Shown here piece after piece: positions 1 through 6,311 of a stretch of 6,638 nucleotides of DNA. The translations under genes were made by a program, and so were the position numbers. This DNA is from an uncultured Bacteroidales bacterium (GTDB taxonomy: Bacteria > Bacteroidota > Bacteroidia > Bacteroidales > Paludibacteraceae), in assembly GCA_937891905.1 (NCBI GenBank), contig CALATT010000020.1, positions 1 through 6,638 on the forward strand, written 5' to 3'. The notes below the pieces were generated by a model. That model ran no database searches, was not told the origin of the DNA, and saw nothing but the letters and a program-made list of their open reading frames with translations. The first letter of the stretch is position 1, and every line of letters starts with the position of its first letter.

Positions 1-1
1 T

Positions 2-571
2 TATCGCTTCTACTTGCGTCTTTTTGGTGCTACCATGCAAGGGGATGGAGCGGAGCGCTCTATCATCGCTGCACTGGAGGCAATTGAAGCCGATAGCGAA
101 CCATGGGATGCGGTAGTAATCATTCGCGGTGGAGGTGCCACTACGGACCTCAGTTGTTTTGACCGTTATACCTTATGTGCAGTCTGTGCACAGTTCTCGC
201 TACCTATTTTGAGCGGTATAGGACATACGCGCGATATCAGCATACTGGACATGGTGGCACACAAAGCGCTCAAGACTCCCACTGCTGTAGCCGAATGGCT
301 TATTCATCGCATGGACGAACAGAAAGAGCGTCTCAACCAACTCTCGGTTGCGCTCCAGCGCACAGCAGAAAGACAAGTGATGATACGCAGACATCGCGTG
401 GAACTATTGGCACAGCGCTTAGCTGCTTGCAATCCCGAACGCATATACAAAATGGGTTATAGTCTGCTCACCAAGGATAATCATATCGTGCGCAGTATCA
501 GCGATTTACAATCGGGCGATCGTATTATCACACACCTACAAGATGGACAAGTATCATCTATTATCGAATAG
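2..571 (+). CDS. xseA: Exodeoxyribonuclease VII large subunit, C-terminal part (5' end outside window)
   Basis: This is the catalytic subunit of exonuclease VII, which degrades single-stranded DNA from both ends into oligonucleotides in the cytoplasm, in repair and recombination. The reading frame is open from base 2, so 189 codons of the C-terminal part are visible and the true start lies upstream. The TTG at 14 is internal and not a start. Family landmarks seen are FGATMQGDGAERSI, then IRGGGATTDLSCFD, then SGIGHTRDISILDMVAHKAL followed by KTPTAVAEWL. These are the conserved core blocks of XseA (RGGG, GIGHE-D, A-TPTAAAE). An R/Q-rich helical stretch follows, then the usual C-terminal NPERIYKMGYSLL and SGDRIITHLQDG. 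The end therefore looks intact. The stop is two bases from the next start, which suggests co-transcription. The small subunit gene xseB, often next to xseA in this phylum, is not downstream here. Confidence 0.95.
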   Translation, partial: YRFYLRLFGATMQGDGAERSIIAALEAIEADSEPWDAVVIIRGGGATTDLSCFDRYTLCAVCAQFSLPILSGIGHTRDISILDMVAHKALKTPTAVAEWLIHRMDEQKERLNQLSVALQRTAERQVMIRRHRVELLAQRLAACNPERIYKMGYSLLTKDNHIVRSISDLQSGDRIITHLQDGQVSSIIE

Positions 572-573
572 GT

Positions 574-1359
574 ATGAAAAAGAACTATTCTCCTCTTAAT
601 CGCGAGCAATATATCGGCGCTGCTATACTATTTAGTATTGCTATCTGCGCATGGCTTTTTGTAGCCTTATGGCCGCAAAAACCATTACCTAAACTGCCCG
701 AAGTAGCGAGTACCAATAACGACTCTATTCGGCAGATGCGTTGGGAGCATAAGAAAGACTCTTTTCGTCGTGCCGATTCTATCCGTTATGCTCAATGGGC
801 GGCAGAACGCGAGCAGCGTTATGACTCGTTTCGGCATGTGGACTCGCTGCGCTTTATCCAATGGAGTGCCGAACGCCAATTACGCTATGATTCGTTCCGC
901 CTCGCCGACTCGTTATGGCGGGATTCTGTGGGATGGAGATACCCCAAACATATCAAGAAAGATACTATTCTCAATCTCAACACCGCCGACACCACCGAAC
1001 TGCAATACATACGGGGTATTGGGCGCTACACAGCCCGGCAGATCATCGCTTATAGAGACCGATTAGGTGGTTTCTATTCTACCGCACAATTATCGGATTC
1101 CACACTAGCACGCTTTCATGTAGATACCTTACAAGCGCATTTCTTCGTTTTGCCCAATGAGGTCAAACAGATACCTATCAACCATTGCTCGCTCAACACT
1201 CTCGCGCGACATCCTTATTTGCGATACGCGCAAGCGAAGGCTATCTATGAACTGCGCAGAAAACGCATCTCGTTAGATAGTATTGACGAGTTATCTACTC
1301 TCCCCCAATTATCCACCGAAGACCTCACCCGCCTCGCACCTTACCTCTGCTTTGAATAG
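574..1359 (+). CDS. Membrane-anchored helix-hairpin-helix (ComEA-like) protein with 22-residue repeats
   Basis: Protein of 261 residues. Residues 14-33 form one hydrophobic segment. Lysines and an arginine precede it, predicting N-in topology with the rest in the periplasm. Residues 50-117 are charged and contain a tandem repeat of the form YDSFRxxDSLRxxQWxAERxxR, probably helical. Residues 132-173 read LNLNTADTTELQYIRGIG...QIIAYRDRLGGF, a clear ComEA-type helix-hairpin-helix pair. A second, more diverged copy covers about 200-258 (INHCSLNTLARHPYLRYAQAKAIYELRRKR). Such domains bind DNA backbone non-specifically. In ComEA this serves DNA uptake, but in Bacteroidales proteins of this shape the role is not established, so a DNA-uptake role is inference. 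The ATG lies two bases after the xseA stop, so the pair is probably one transcription unit. A cytoplasmic orientation or a pure structural role cannot be excluded. Confidence 0.9.
   Translation: MKKNYSPLNREQYIGAAILFSIAICAWLFVALWPQKPLPKLPEVASTNNDSIRQMRWEHKKDSFRRADSIRYAQWAAEREQRYDSFRHVDSLRFIQWSAERQLRYDSFRLADSLWRDSVGWRYPKHIKKDTILNLNTADTTELQYIRGIGRYTARQIIAYRDRLGGFYSTAQLSDSTLARFHVDTLQAHFFVLPNEVKQIPINHCSLNTLARHPYLRYAQAKAIYELRRKRISLDSIDELSTLPQLSTEDLTRLAPYLCFE
754..918 (+). repeat. In-frame 66-base tandem repeat, 2.5 copies
   Basis: Copy 1 is 754-819, copy 2 is 820-885 and a half copy is 886-918, all inside the helix-hairpin-helix gene. Each 66-base unit encodes 22 residues with the pattern (K/Y)DSFRxxDS(I/L)RxxQWxAERxxR. 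Copies 1 and 2 share 13 of 22 residues. At 7 of those 13 shared residues the codons differ synonymously, for example tct/tcg for Ser and cgt/cgg for Arg. The repeat is therefore old and kept at the protein level, not a recent DNA duplication. Confidence 0.85.
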
Positions 1360-1393
1360 CACTCACTTCACTTCTTGTCCTTGCAGGGTGTAG

Positions 1394-1428
1394 GTGGAGA
1401 TATATTTTCCACTGAAAGCAACTTTTTT
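1394..1428 (+). terminator. Possible weak hairpin terminator after the xseA/HHH unit
   Basis: An inverted repeat GTGGAGA / TTTCCAC (1394-1400 and 1406-1412, one G-T pair) encloses a 5-base loop. A run of six T follows at 1423-1428, but ten bases separate the stem from it. That is further than in a classical intrinsic terminator, and the stem is short. It sits where a terminator is expected, between the upstream gene pair and the ddl promoter. This is a low-confidence call. Confidence 0.25.
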
Positions 1429-1457
1429 CTAACACTCGCAAATAATTTATAAAAAAG

Positions 1458-1488
1458 TTGCATATATCAATTATTTTTACTACCTTTG
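1458..1488 (+). promoter_or_regulatory. Bacteroidota-type sigma-ABfr promoter for the ddl operon
   Basis: The -7 box TACCTTTG at 1481-1488 fits the Bacteroidota consensus TAnnTTTG exactly. A TTG at 1458-1460 lies 20 bases upstream in the -33 position, and the spacer is AT-rich. Transcription should start near 1491-1495. This leaves a leader of about 35 bases before the ATG at 1528, but only about 10 before the in-frame ATG at 1504. The 11-base core TACCTTTGCAG is shared with the cyclo-ligase promoter on the other strand. Confidence 0.8.
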
Positions 1489-1527
1489 CAGCCGAAATAA
1501 AATATGCGCGGGCGCACGAAGATTCAA

Positions 1528-2535
1528 ATGAAAAAAAAGATAGCAATCATAGCAGGAGGAGACAGCAGCGAGTATGAGGTATCACTACGCTCTGCTGCGG
1601 GTATATACTCCTTTTTAGACCATGAGCGATACGACACTACCATCGTTCGCATGAAAGGTAACGACTGGCAAGCTCTGCCAAACATCAATCCACTACAAGA
1701 TGATTTATTGCAGGCTGGCGCACCTATCGACAAAAACGATTTCTCCTATATTCACAACGGGCAAAAACACCATTTCGATTTTGCCTACATCACTATTCAT
1801 GGCACTCCCGGTGAGAACGGCGTACTACAAGGTTACTTGGATATGCTGCGCATTCCTTACTCTTGTTGTGGTGTCTTAGCCGCCGCATTATCGTTCAATA
1901 AATACGCATGCAATCATTACTTGTCTGGTTTTGGTATTCGAACGGCTAAGAGCATTCTTTTACGCGCGGGCGCGCCCATCCCAAGCGCACAGAGCATCGT
2001 GGACGAAGTGGGGCTTCCTTGCTTTATCAAATCGAATGTAGGTGGTTCGAGTTTCGGATGCAGCAAAGTGAAGCATATAGACGAAGTGGTGAGCGCTATC
2101 GAGAAAGCTTTTGCAGAAGGAGGCGAAGTGATATGTGAAGCCTTCTTGCAGGGCACAGAGGTTACATGTGGCGTATATAAGACCCAGACTAAATCGATTG
2201 CTTTTCCTATCACAGAGGTGGTAACTAAAAACGAGTTTTTTGACTATGATGCCAAATACAAAGGTCAGGTAGATGAGATCACTCCGGCGCGCATTCCTGA
2301 CGCCATTCGAGATCGTATACAAGCAGAAACACTTCGCATATATGATATTCTTGGTTGTCAAGGTATCATACGCGTTGACTGGATCATCACGGAGGGAGAG
2401 CAGATCAATTTGCTTGAAGTAAACACCACACCCGGTATGACCGCCACCAGTTTTATTCCTCAGCAAGTACGCGCTGCGGGATTAGACATCAAAGATGTAC
2501 TGACTGATATTATTGAATCGATTATAAAGAAATAA
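1528..2535 (+). CDS. ddl: D-alanine--D-alanine ligase
   Basis: This cytoplasmic ATP-grasp enzyme joins two D-alanines to make the dipeptide end of peptidoglycan precursors. With the ATG at 1528 it has 335 residues. The catalytic Glu in SSEYEVSL then falls at residue 15, the same number as in E. coli DdlB. Other landmarks are HGTPGENGVLQG (91-102), ATP-binding Lys125 and Lys168, the serine loop GGSSFG (172-177), and FFDYDAKYKG with Tyr244. The metal ligands are Asp284 (IIRVDW) and Glu297/Asn299 (LLEVNTTPGMT). All expected catalytic residues are present. An in-frame ATG at 1504 would add MRGRTKIQ, but it lies only about 10 bases after the predicted transcription start and adds nothing conserved, so 1528 is preferred. 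No clear Shine-Dalgarno is seen, as usual in this phylum. It is the first gene of a probable three-gene operon. Confidence 0.95.
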   Translation: MKKKIAIIAGGDSSEYEVSLRSAAGIYSFLDHERYDTTIVRMKGNDWQALPNINPLQDDLLQAGAPIDKNDFSYIHNGQKHHFDFAYITIHGTPGENGVLQGYLDMLRIPYSCCGVLAAALSFNKYACNHYLSGFGIRTAKSILLRAGAPIPSAQSIVDEVGLPCFIKSNVGGSSFGCSKVKHIDEVVSAIEKAFAEGGEVICEAFLQGTEVTCGVYKTQTKSIAFPITEVVTKNEFFDYDAKYKGQVDEITPARIPDAIRDRIQAETLRIYDILGCQGIIRVDWIITEGEQINLLEVNTTPGMTATSFIPQQVRAAGLDIKDVLTDIIESIIKK

Positions 2536-2557
2536 AAACGGAAATAGTAGAGAAGAT

Positions 2558-3505
2558 ATGAAAGATATTCAAAATGCTATCGCGCAATTGGATTGGAAGC
2601 GCGAACCATACGGCCTATACGAGCCTATTGAGTATATCCTCAATTTAGGCGGAAAGCGCCTTAGACCCATGTTAGCCGTTTTGGCCTCCCAAATATTCAA
2701 TGGCAATAAAGAGGATGTTATCCCTGCTGCGCTGGCATTGGAGGTTTTTCATAATTTCACACTCCTGCACGATGATGTGATGGACAAGGCCGATATGCGC
2801 AGAGGTCATCCTACCGTGCATACTAAATGGAATGAGAACACCGCTATCTTATCTGGCGATCAGATGATGATAGAGGCGTACAAGCAACTTGCGTTGTTAC
2901 CAGATGATAAGTTACCACAGGTTTTGCGCTGGTTTAATGAGATGGCAACGGCTATCTGCGAAGGTCAACAGTACGATATTGATTTTGAGAGCAGCACTAC
3001 TGTTGCTATTAGCGATTACCTGATGATGATTGAGAAAAAGACAGCTCTTCTTCTCGCCTACTCTCTGCGTATAGGAGCATACATAGCGGGCGCGAGCGAG
3101 CAAGAGCAAGAGGCACTCTTCCAATACGGACGACACATAGGTATCGCATTCCAGATACAAGACGATGTACTGGATGTTTACGGCGATCCATCTAACTTCG
3201 GCAAAGCGATAGGAGGAGATATATGCTGCAATAAAAAAACCTTCTTGCTCCTCACCGCATTGGACATTGCTGACGCCGAGAGCAAAGCGAGTCTCTTACA
3301 ATGGCTCATCACCTCCAATAATAACACAGAGAAGATTCAAGCCGTTACTGCTCTTTACACCCAATTAGGTGTACGAGAGATAGGAGAGGCCGTTATGGAG
3401 GACCATACCGCAGAAGCATTAGCCCAATTAGAGTTGCTTCCACAAAACGAATACACCAACCAGCTAAGAGTGTTAGCAGAAAAATTAGCCACACGAAAAC
3501 GATAA
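2558..3505 (+). CDS. All-trans polyprenyl diphosphate synthase (polyprenyl synthetase family)
   Basis: This soluble enzyme condenses isopentenyl diphosphate onto an allylic diphosphate to lengthen isoprenoid chains. Its products feed the undecaprenyl carrier or the menaquinone side chain. The 315-residue length is normal. Landmarks are GGKRLRP (31-37), the first Asp-rich motif DDVMD (72-76) followed by RRG (81-83), then KT (161-162), FQIQDDVLD with the second Asp-rich motif (202-206), and GGDICCNKKT (219-228). The first motif has the short DDxxD spacing without the two-residue insertion typical of bacterial farnesyl synthases (IspA). Phe67 lies five residues before it and a small residue (Thr68) at -4. 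This resembles geranylgeranyl-type short-chain enzymes, but product length cannot be read safely from sequence. It follows ddl by 22 bases with an AG-rich stretch (agagaag) before the ATG, and sits 4 bases before the next gene. Confidence 0.93.
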   Translation: MKDIQNAIAQLDWKREPYGLYEPIEYILNLGGKRLRPMLAVLASQIFNGNKEDVIPAALALEVFHNFTLLHDDVMDKADMRRGHPTVHTKWNENTAILSGDQMMIEAYKQLALLPDDKLPQVLRWFNEMATAICEGQQYDIDFESSTTVAISDYLMMIEKKTALLLAYSLRIGAYIAGASEQEQEALFQYGRHIGIAFQIQDDVLDVYGDPSNFGKAIGGDICCNKKTFLLLTALDIADAESKASLLQWLITSNNNTEKIQAVTALYTQLGVREIGEAVMEDHTAEALAQLELLPQNEYTNQLRVLAEKLATRKR

Positions 3506-3509
3506 TACT

Positions 3510-4277
3510 ATGCCCTACCGTCGATTACCCAACACAGACCTTGCGCGCTTGCACGCATTACAGCACGCACTACAAAAAGCTCAGTCTGCAGACTACACTG
3601 AGCAAGTATTGCCATACAAAGTACAAAGCGAAGCACAACGATTCCTTGTACAATTTGAGAATGCTGTGATGCAATCCAAAGACAACTACAGCAGCAAAGT
3701 GAGTGCAAACAAGCAATACCGACACATTGTGCAGAATGCGAGAATGTATATATCGCATTTTATCCAAGTGCTCAATCTCGCTGTCATTCGCGGAGAGATC
3801 AAGAAAGACTTAAAGACGCTCTATGGTCTGGACACCAATAGTCATATAGTGCCCGACCTTTCCACCGAGGAGTGTATTATTGAATGGGGAAAGAAGATCA
3901 TAGAAGGTGAGCAGCAGCGCGTGGCTATGGGCGGATTTGCTATCTACAACCCTACTATCAACAAAGTGAAAGTACACTATGACATCTTCTGCGAGCACCA
4001 GGGTAATCACACACTCGTTCAGCAGAACACAAATCGTGTGCGTACTAATTTAGATGCACTACGCTCCGAGGCGGATGCCATTATTCTCAATATATGGAAT
4101 TTAGTAGAAGCGTATTATAAGGACGAACTGCCTTATGCTCGATTACAAAAATGCAAAGCATACGGCATCATCTTCTACCCTCGTAGAAACGAAGTGATGC
4201 CTACACCAGAGACGGATAAGAAACTAAAACTGATAAAAGATAGTCAACCTACAATTCAATGGTCAACTGAGGACTAA
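3510..4277 (+). CDS. Conserved hypothetical protein of Bacteroidales, function unknown
   Basis: Protein of 255 residues that I do not recognise by function. The opening MPYRRLPNTDLARLHAL resembles a hypothetical family I associate with Bacteroidales, so it is probably a real conserved gene. There is no signal peptide or membrane segment, so it is likely cytoplasmic. Residues 10-100 and 180-205 look helical (for example YRHIVQNARMYISHFIQVLN, ADAIILNIWNLVEAYYKDEL). Residues 139-160 look like beta strands (MGGFAIYNPTINKVKVHYDI). A short block CKAYGIIFYPRR lies near 215-226, and the tail is charged. No catalytic motif is evident. It starts four bases after the polyprenyl synthetase stop, which argues strongly for co-transcription with ddl. 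Its last 29 bases overlap the end of the convergent cyclo-ligase gene. A DNA- or RNA-associated helical role is possible but unsupported. Confidence 0.8.
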   Translation: MPYRRLPNTDLARLHALQHALQKAQSADYTEQVLPYKVQSEAQRFLVQFENAVMQSKDNYSSKVSANKQYRHIVQNARMYISHFIQVLNLAVIRGEIKKDLKTLYGLDTNSHIVPDLSTEECIIEWGKKIIEGEQQRVAMGGFAIYNPTINKVKVHYDIFCEHQGNHTLVQQNTNRVRTNLDALRSEADAIILNIWNLVEAYYKDELPYARLQKCKAYGIIFYPRRNEVMPTPETDKKLKLIKDSQPTIQWSTED

Positions 4278-4854
4278 CCACACGGTCCATCTTCACATCC
4301 CACAGATGATGAGGTATATGATGTTTCTTCAACTGGAATGAATAGCACACACCCACTTTTTTAACAGAAGCGTGTTTGGCAAGAAACTTATCATAATACC
4401 CACCGCCACGACCGATACGATTGCAATGCTGATCAAAAACAACACCTGGTACTAAGATCATATCAATCTTACCTTTGTATTCAGCTGTCTGCGGTTCTGG
4501 CACACCAAAACGCCCTTTTTGCATCATCTCCTCACCCTCATATGGATGGATAGTTAACGAACGGCGATGGGTGATAGGGAAGAGAAAAGTCTTTTGACCC
4601 GCATACTTCTCAAGCAATGGACGCAAGTCCACCTCGTTATGAATGGGATAATACAGCAGTACTGTCTTAGCGGCTTGGAAAGAAGACATCTGCTCCAAAC
4701 GAGCGATTATAAGAGCTGATTGCTCAGCCACTTGCTCAGGGGTCATCACACGGCGTTGCTGCTCGATAATAGCACGAAGAGCCAACTGCTCGCGACGAAC
4801 GCGCACCCAAGGAAGCAACATTTTAAAATCATGTAGTTGAGAAGCAAATAACAT
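4249..4854 (-). CDS. 5-formyltetrahydrofolate cyclo-ligase (5,10-methenyltetrahydrofolate synthetase)
   Basis: This cytoplasmic enzyme uses ATP to turn 5-formyltetrahydrofolate into 5,10-methenyltetrahydrofolate, recovering a stalled folate form for one-carbon metabolism. With the ATG at 4854 it has 201 residues, normal for the YgfA/MTHFS family. Landmarks are an Arg-rich N-terminal helix (VRVRREQLALR, 17-27), LLYYPIHNEVDLRPLL (66-81), FGVPEP (116-121), ILVPGVVFD (133-141), and the ATP/substrate signature RIGRGGGYYDKFLA (146-159). The frame is open back to 5043, but that extension crosses the promoter at 4878-4909 and the start of the divergent lipoprotein gene, and is cysteine-rich without family resemblance. 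The start at 4854 leaves a leader of about 20 bases. A second ATG at 4821 (190 residues) is the main alternative. The 3' end overlaps the convergent hypothetical gene by 29 bases. Confidence 0.93.
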   Translation of the reverse strand: MLFASQLHDFKMLLPWVRVRREQLALRAIIEQQRRVMTPEQVAEQSALIIARLEQMSSFQAAKTVLLYYPIHNEVDLRPLLEKYAGQKTFLFPITHRRSLTIHPYEGEEMMQKGRFGVPEPQTAEYKGKIDMILVPGVVFDQHCNRIGRGGGYYDKFLAKHASVKKVGVCYSFQLKKHHIPHHLWDVKMDRVVSPQLTIEL

Positions 4855-4877
4855 AATACGAATTTTATTTGGGACTG

Positions 4878-4909
4878 CAAAGGTACTACTTTTTTCCCAA
4901 ACAAACAAA
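4878..4909 (-). promoter_or_regulatory. Bacteroidota-type sigma-ABfr promoter for the cyclo-ligase gene
   Basis: Read on the minus strand, TACCTTTG (4885 down to 4878) matches the -7 consensus TAnnTTTG exactly. TTTG (4909-4906) lies 20 bases upstream in the -33 position. Transcription should begin near 4872-4875, which fixes the gene start at or below 4854 and excludes the longer open frame. Spacing and core are the same as for the ddl promoter. Confidence 0.8.
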
Positions 4910-4941
4910 TTAAATATCATTTTTACAGAAATAAACACACA

Positions 4942-6276
4942 ATGAAATACCTCGCACACATCATTATTGCCGTTTGCTGCGCATCTATTTTCTTCAGTTG
5001 TGAGACAACAACCACAGAGAAAAAGACCTCTAATATAGCACAACTGACCGCATTCTCATTCGCGCACAACGATTCTATGCCAGGTTTATCCAAAGCATTA
5101 TTCACCATTGAAGAACGCCTGGATACGGGTTTGGTATGGAATAAAGACTCCATGCTATATGGTACACGCCTTGACACTGTCGTACCACGATTTGTGTTTG
5201 CTGCCACTCCTGGAGTTACCTATCTCACCTTGCCCGACACCACTTGTTCGCTTACAGGTTATGACACGCTTAACTTCAACAAGCAGCCCATCTATCTTAC
5301 GATTCTATCCAGTGATGAGTCCACCATCAAGGTGTACGAGATCAAGCCTACCGTTCACCAGGTTGACCCTGATTTATACCAATGGAGCTCACTCACACAG
5401 AGTATCTACCCAGCCGATGATAGCGAACAAAAAGTGGTAGAATTGGGTTCATCCTTTGTGATGATAAGCAATAATGGATTTCAACTACACGCCTACACAT
5501 CTCAGGATGGCGCGTTATGGCAATCAGAAGGACAAATAGCCGGACTGCCTGCGAGTGCGAATATACGACAGATAGTGAGTGATGGCACTACGCTCTATTA
5601 TGGAGAAGGCAATCAACTTTACACCAGTACGAATGCTACGCAATGGACTGCACAAACAGTTACCTACCCTATTCACACCTTGCTACTCTATTGGAACCAA
5701 GTGGTGTGGGCATTGGTTGAGAATAATGGATATGAATTAGCCACATATGATGGTAGTATTCATCTGAGCGGACTAAGACCAAGTAGTGACTTCCCTGTTA
5801 GTGATTTTGCCACCGTATGCTTTCACAGCGCAAGTCAAAGAGAACGCGCAATGATCATTGGTGGTTTTGCGCAGAGCGGTAAAGCACTCAATACAAGATG
5901 GAATTTAGAATACACACCTTATGCTTCCCAAAACAAGGGTTATCGCATGGAGGAATTCTCTATTGACCGACCAGCATTCACTTCACTCACAGGCGTTTCC
6001 GTCATTTGGTATAATAATCAATTGATGATGTTCGGTGGGGTGGACGCAAATAGAAACTATTTTGGACACCATATACTCATCTCTAACGACGAAGGACTCA
6101 ATTGGATTCCAGCAGACTCAACCAAGAACCAATTACCTACCGAGTACGGAGAGAGACAAAAACAAAATGCGATTGTACGAGATAATAACATATACCTCTT
6201 TGGAGGACAAGATAAGAATACCACATTCAGCGATGTATATCGCGGAAGACTTAATTCTATTGACTGGAATAAATAA
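4942..6276 (+). CDS. Predicted lipoprotein with beta-propeller (DUF6242-like)
   Basis: Protein of 444 residues. A hydrophobic signal peptide (residues 4-18) ends at FFSC with Cys20, a relaxed lipobox of the kind common in Bacteroidota, so it is probably lipid-anchored in the envelope. Residues 31-140 look like an Ig-like beta domain (LTAFSF...YLTILSSDESTIKVYEI). Residues 150-444 look like a propeller. Asp-box-like turns occur at SQDGALW (187-193), STNATQW (229-235) and SNDEGLNW (381-388). Kelch-like GG strands occur at MIIGGF (304-309), LMMFGGV (361-367) and IYLFGGQ (417-423). The whole layout resembles DUF6242-type Bacteroidales lipoproteins, assigned from memory of the family. No ligand or enzyme activity can be assigned, since Asp-boxes alone do not show glycosidase function. 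It is divergent from the cyclo-ligase gene across 87 bases. The A-rich stretch acagaaataaacacaca precedes the ATG, with no clear promoter match on this strand. Confidence 0.88.
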   Translation: MKYLAHIIIAVCCASIFFSCETTTTEKKTSNIAQLTAFSFAHNDSMPGLSKALFTIEERLDTGLVWNKDSMLYGTRLDTVVPRFVFAATPGVTYLTLPDTTCSLTGYDTLNFNKQPIYLTILSSDESTIKVYEIKPTVHQVDPDLYQWSSLTQSIYPADDSEQKVVELGSSFVMISNNGFQLHAYTSQDGALWQSEGQIAGLPASANIRQIVSDGTTLYYGEGNQLYTSTNATQWTAQTVTYPIHTLLLYWNQVVWALVENNGYELATYDGSIHLSGLRPSSDFPVSDFATVCFHSASQRERAMIIGGFAQSGKALNTRWNLEYTPYASQNKGYRMEEFSIDRPAFTSLTGVSVIWYNNQLMMFGGVDANRNYFGHHILISNDEGLNWIPADSTKNQLPTEYGERQKQNAIVRDNNIYLFGGQDKNTTFSDVYRGRLNSIDWNK

Positions 6277-6311
6277 TTAGATCAGATTATTAACTAAAAA
6301 ATAACAACACT

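Noticed and set aside
14..16. TTG as a start codon for a short xseA
   Set aside because: The frame continues upstream to the window edge and the protein begins in the middle of the conserved catalytic domain, so the gene is cut by the window rather than starting here.
1506..1973. 10-base GC-only word GCGCGGGCGC at 1506-1515 and again at 1964-1973, plus the palindrome GGGCGCGCCC at 1968-1977
   Set aside because: Several shared 10-base words are expected by chance in a window this size. The second copy is in conserved ddl coding sequence, and neither forms a stable hairpin with a flanking T-run.
1960..2466. 168-residue open frame on the minus strand
   Set aside because: It lies wholly inside ddl, whose catalytic motifs run through the same region. 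The translation shows no known domain, so it is a shadow frame.
4911..4925. TATCATTT as a possible -7 box for the lipoprotein gene
   Set aside because: It differs from TAnnTTTG at two key positions and has no TTG at the right distance upstream, so it is too weak to annotate.
4855..5043. 63-residue upstream extension of the cyclo-ligase frame
   Set aside because: It crosses the minus-strand promoter at 4878-4909 and 102 bases of the divergent lipoprotein gene, and has no family resemblance.
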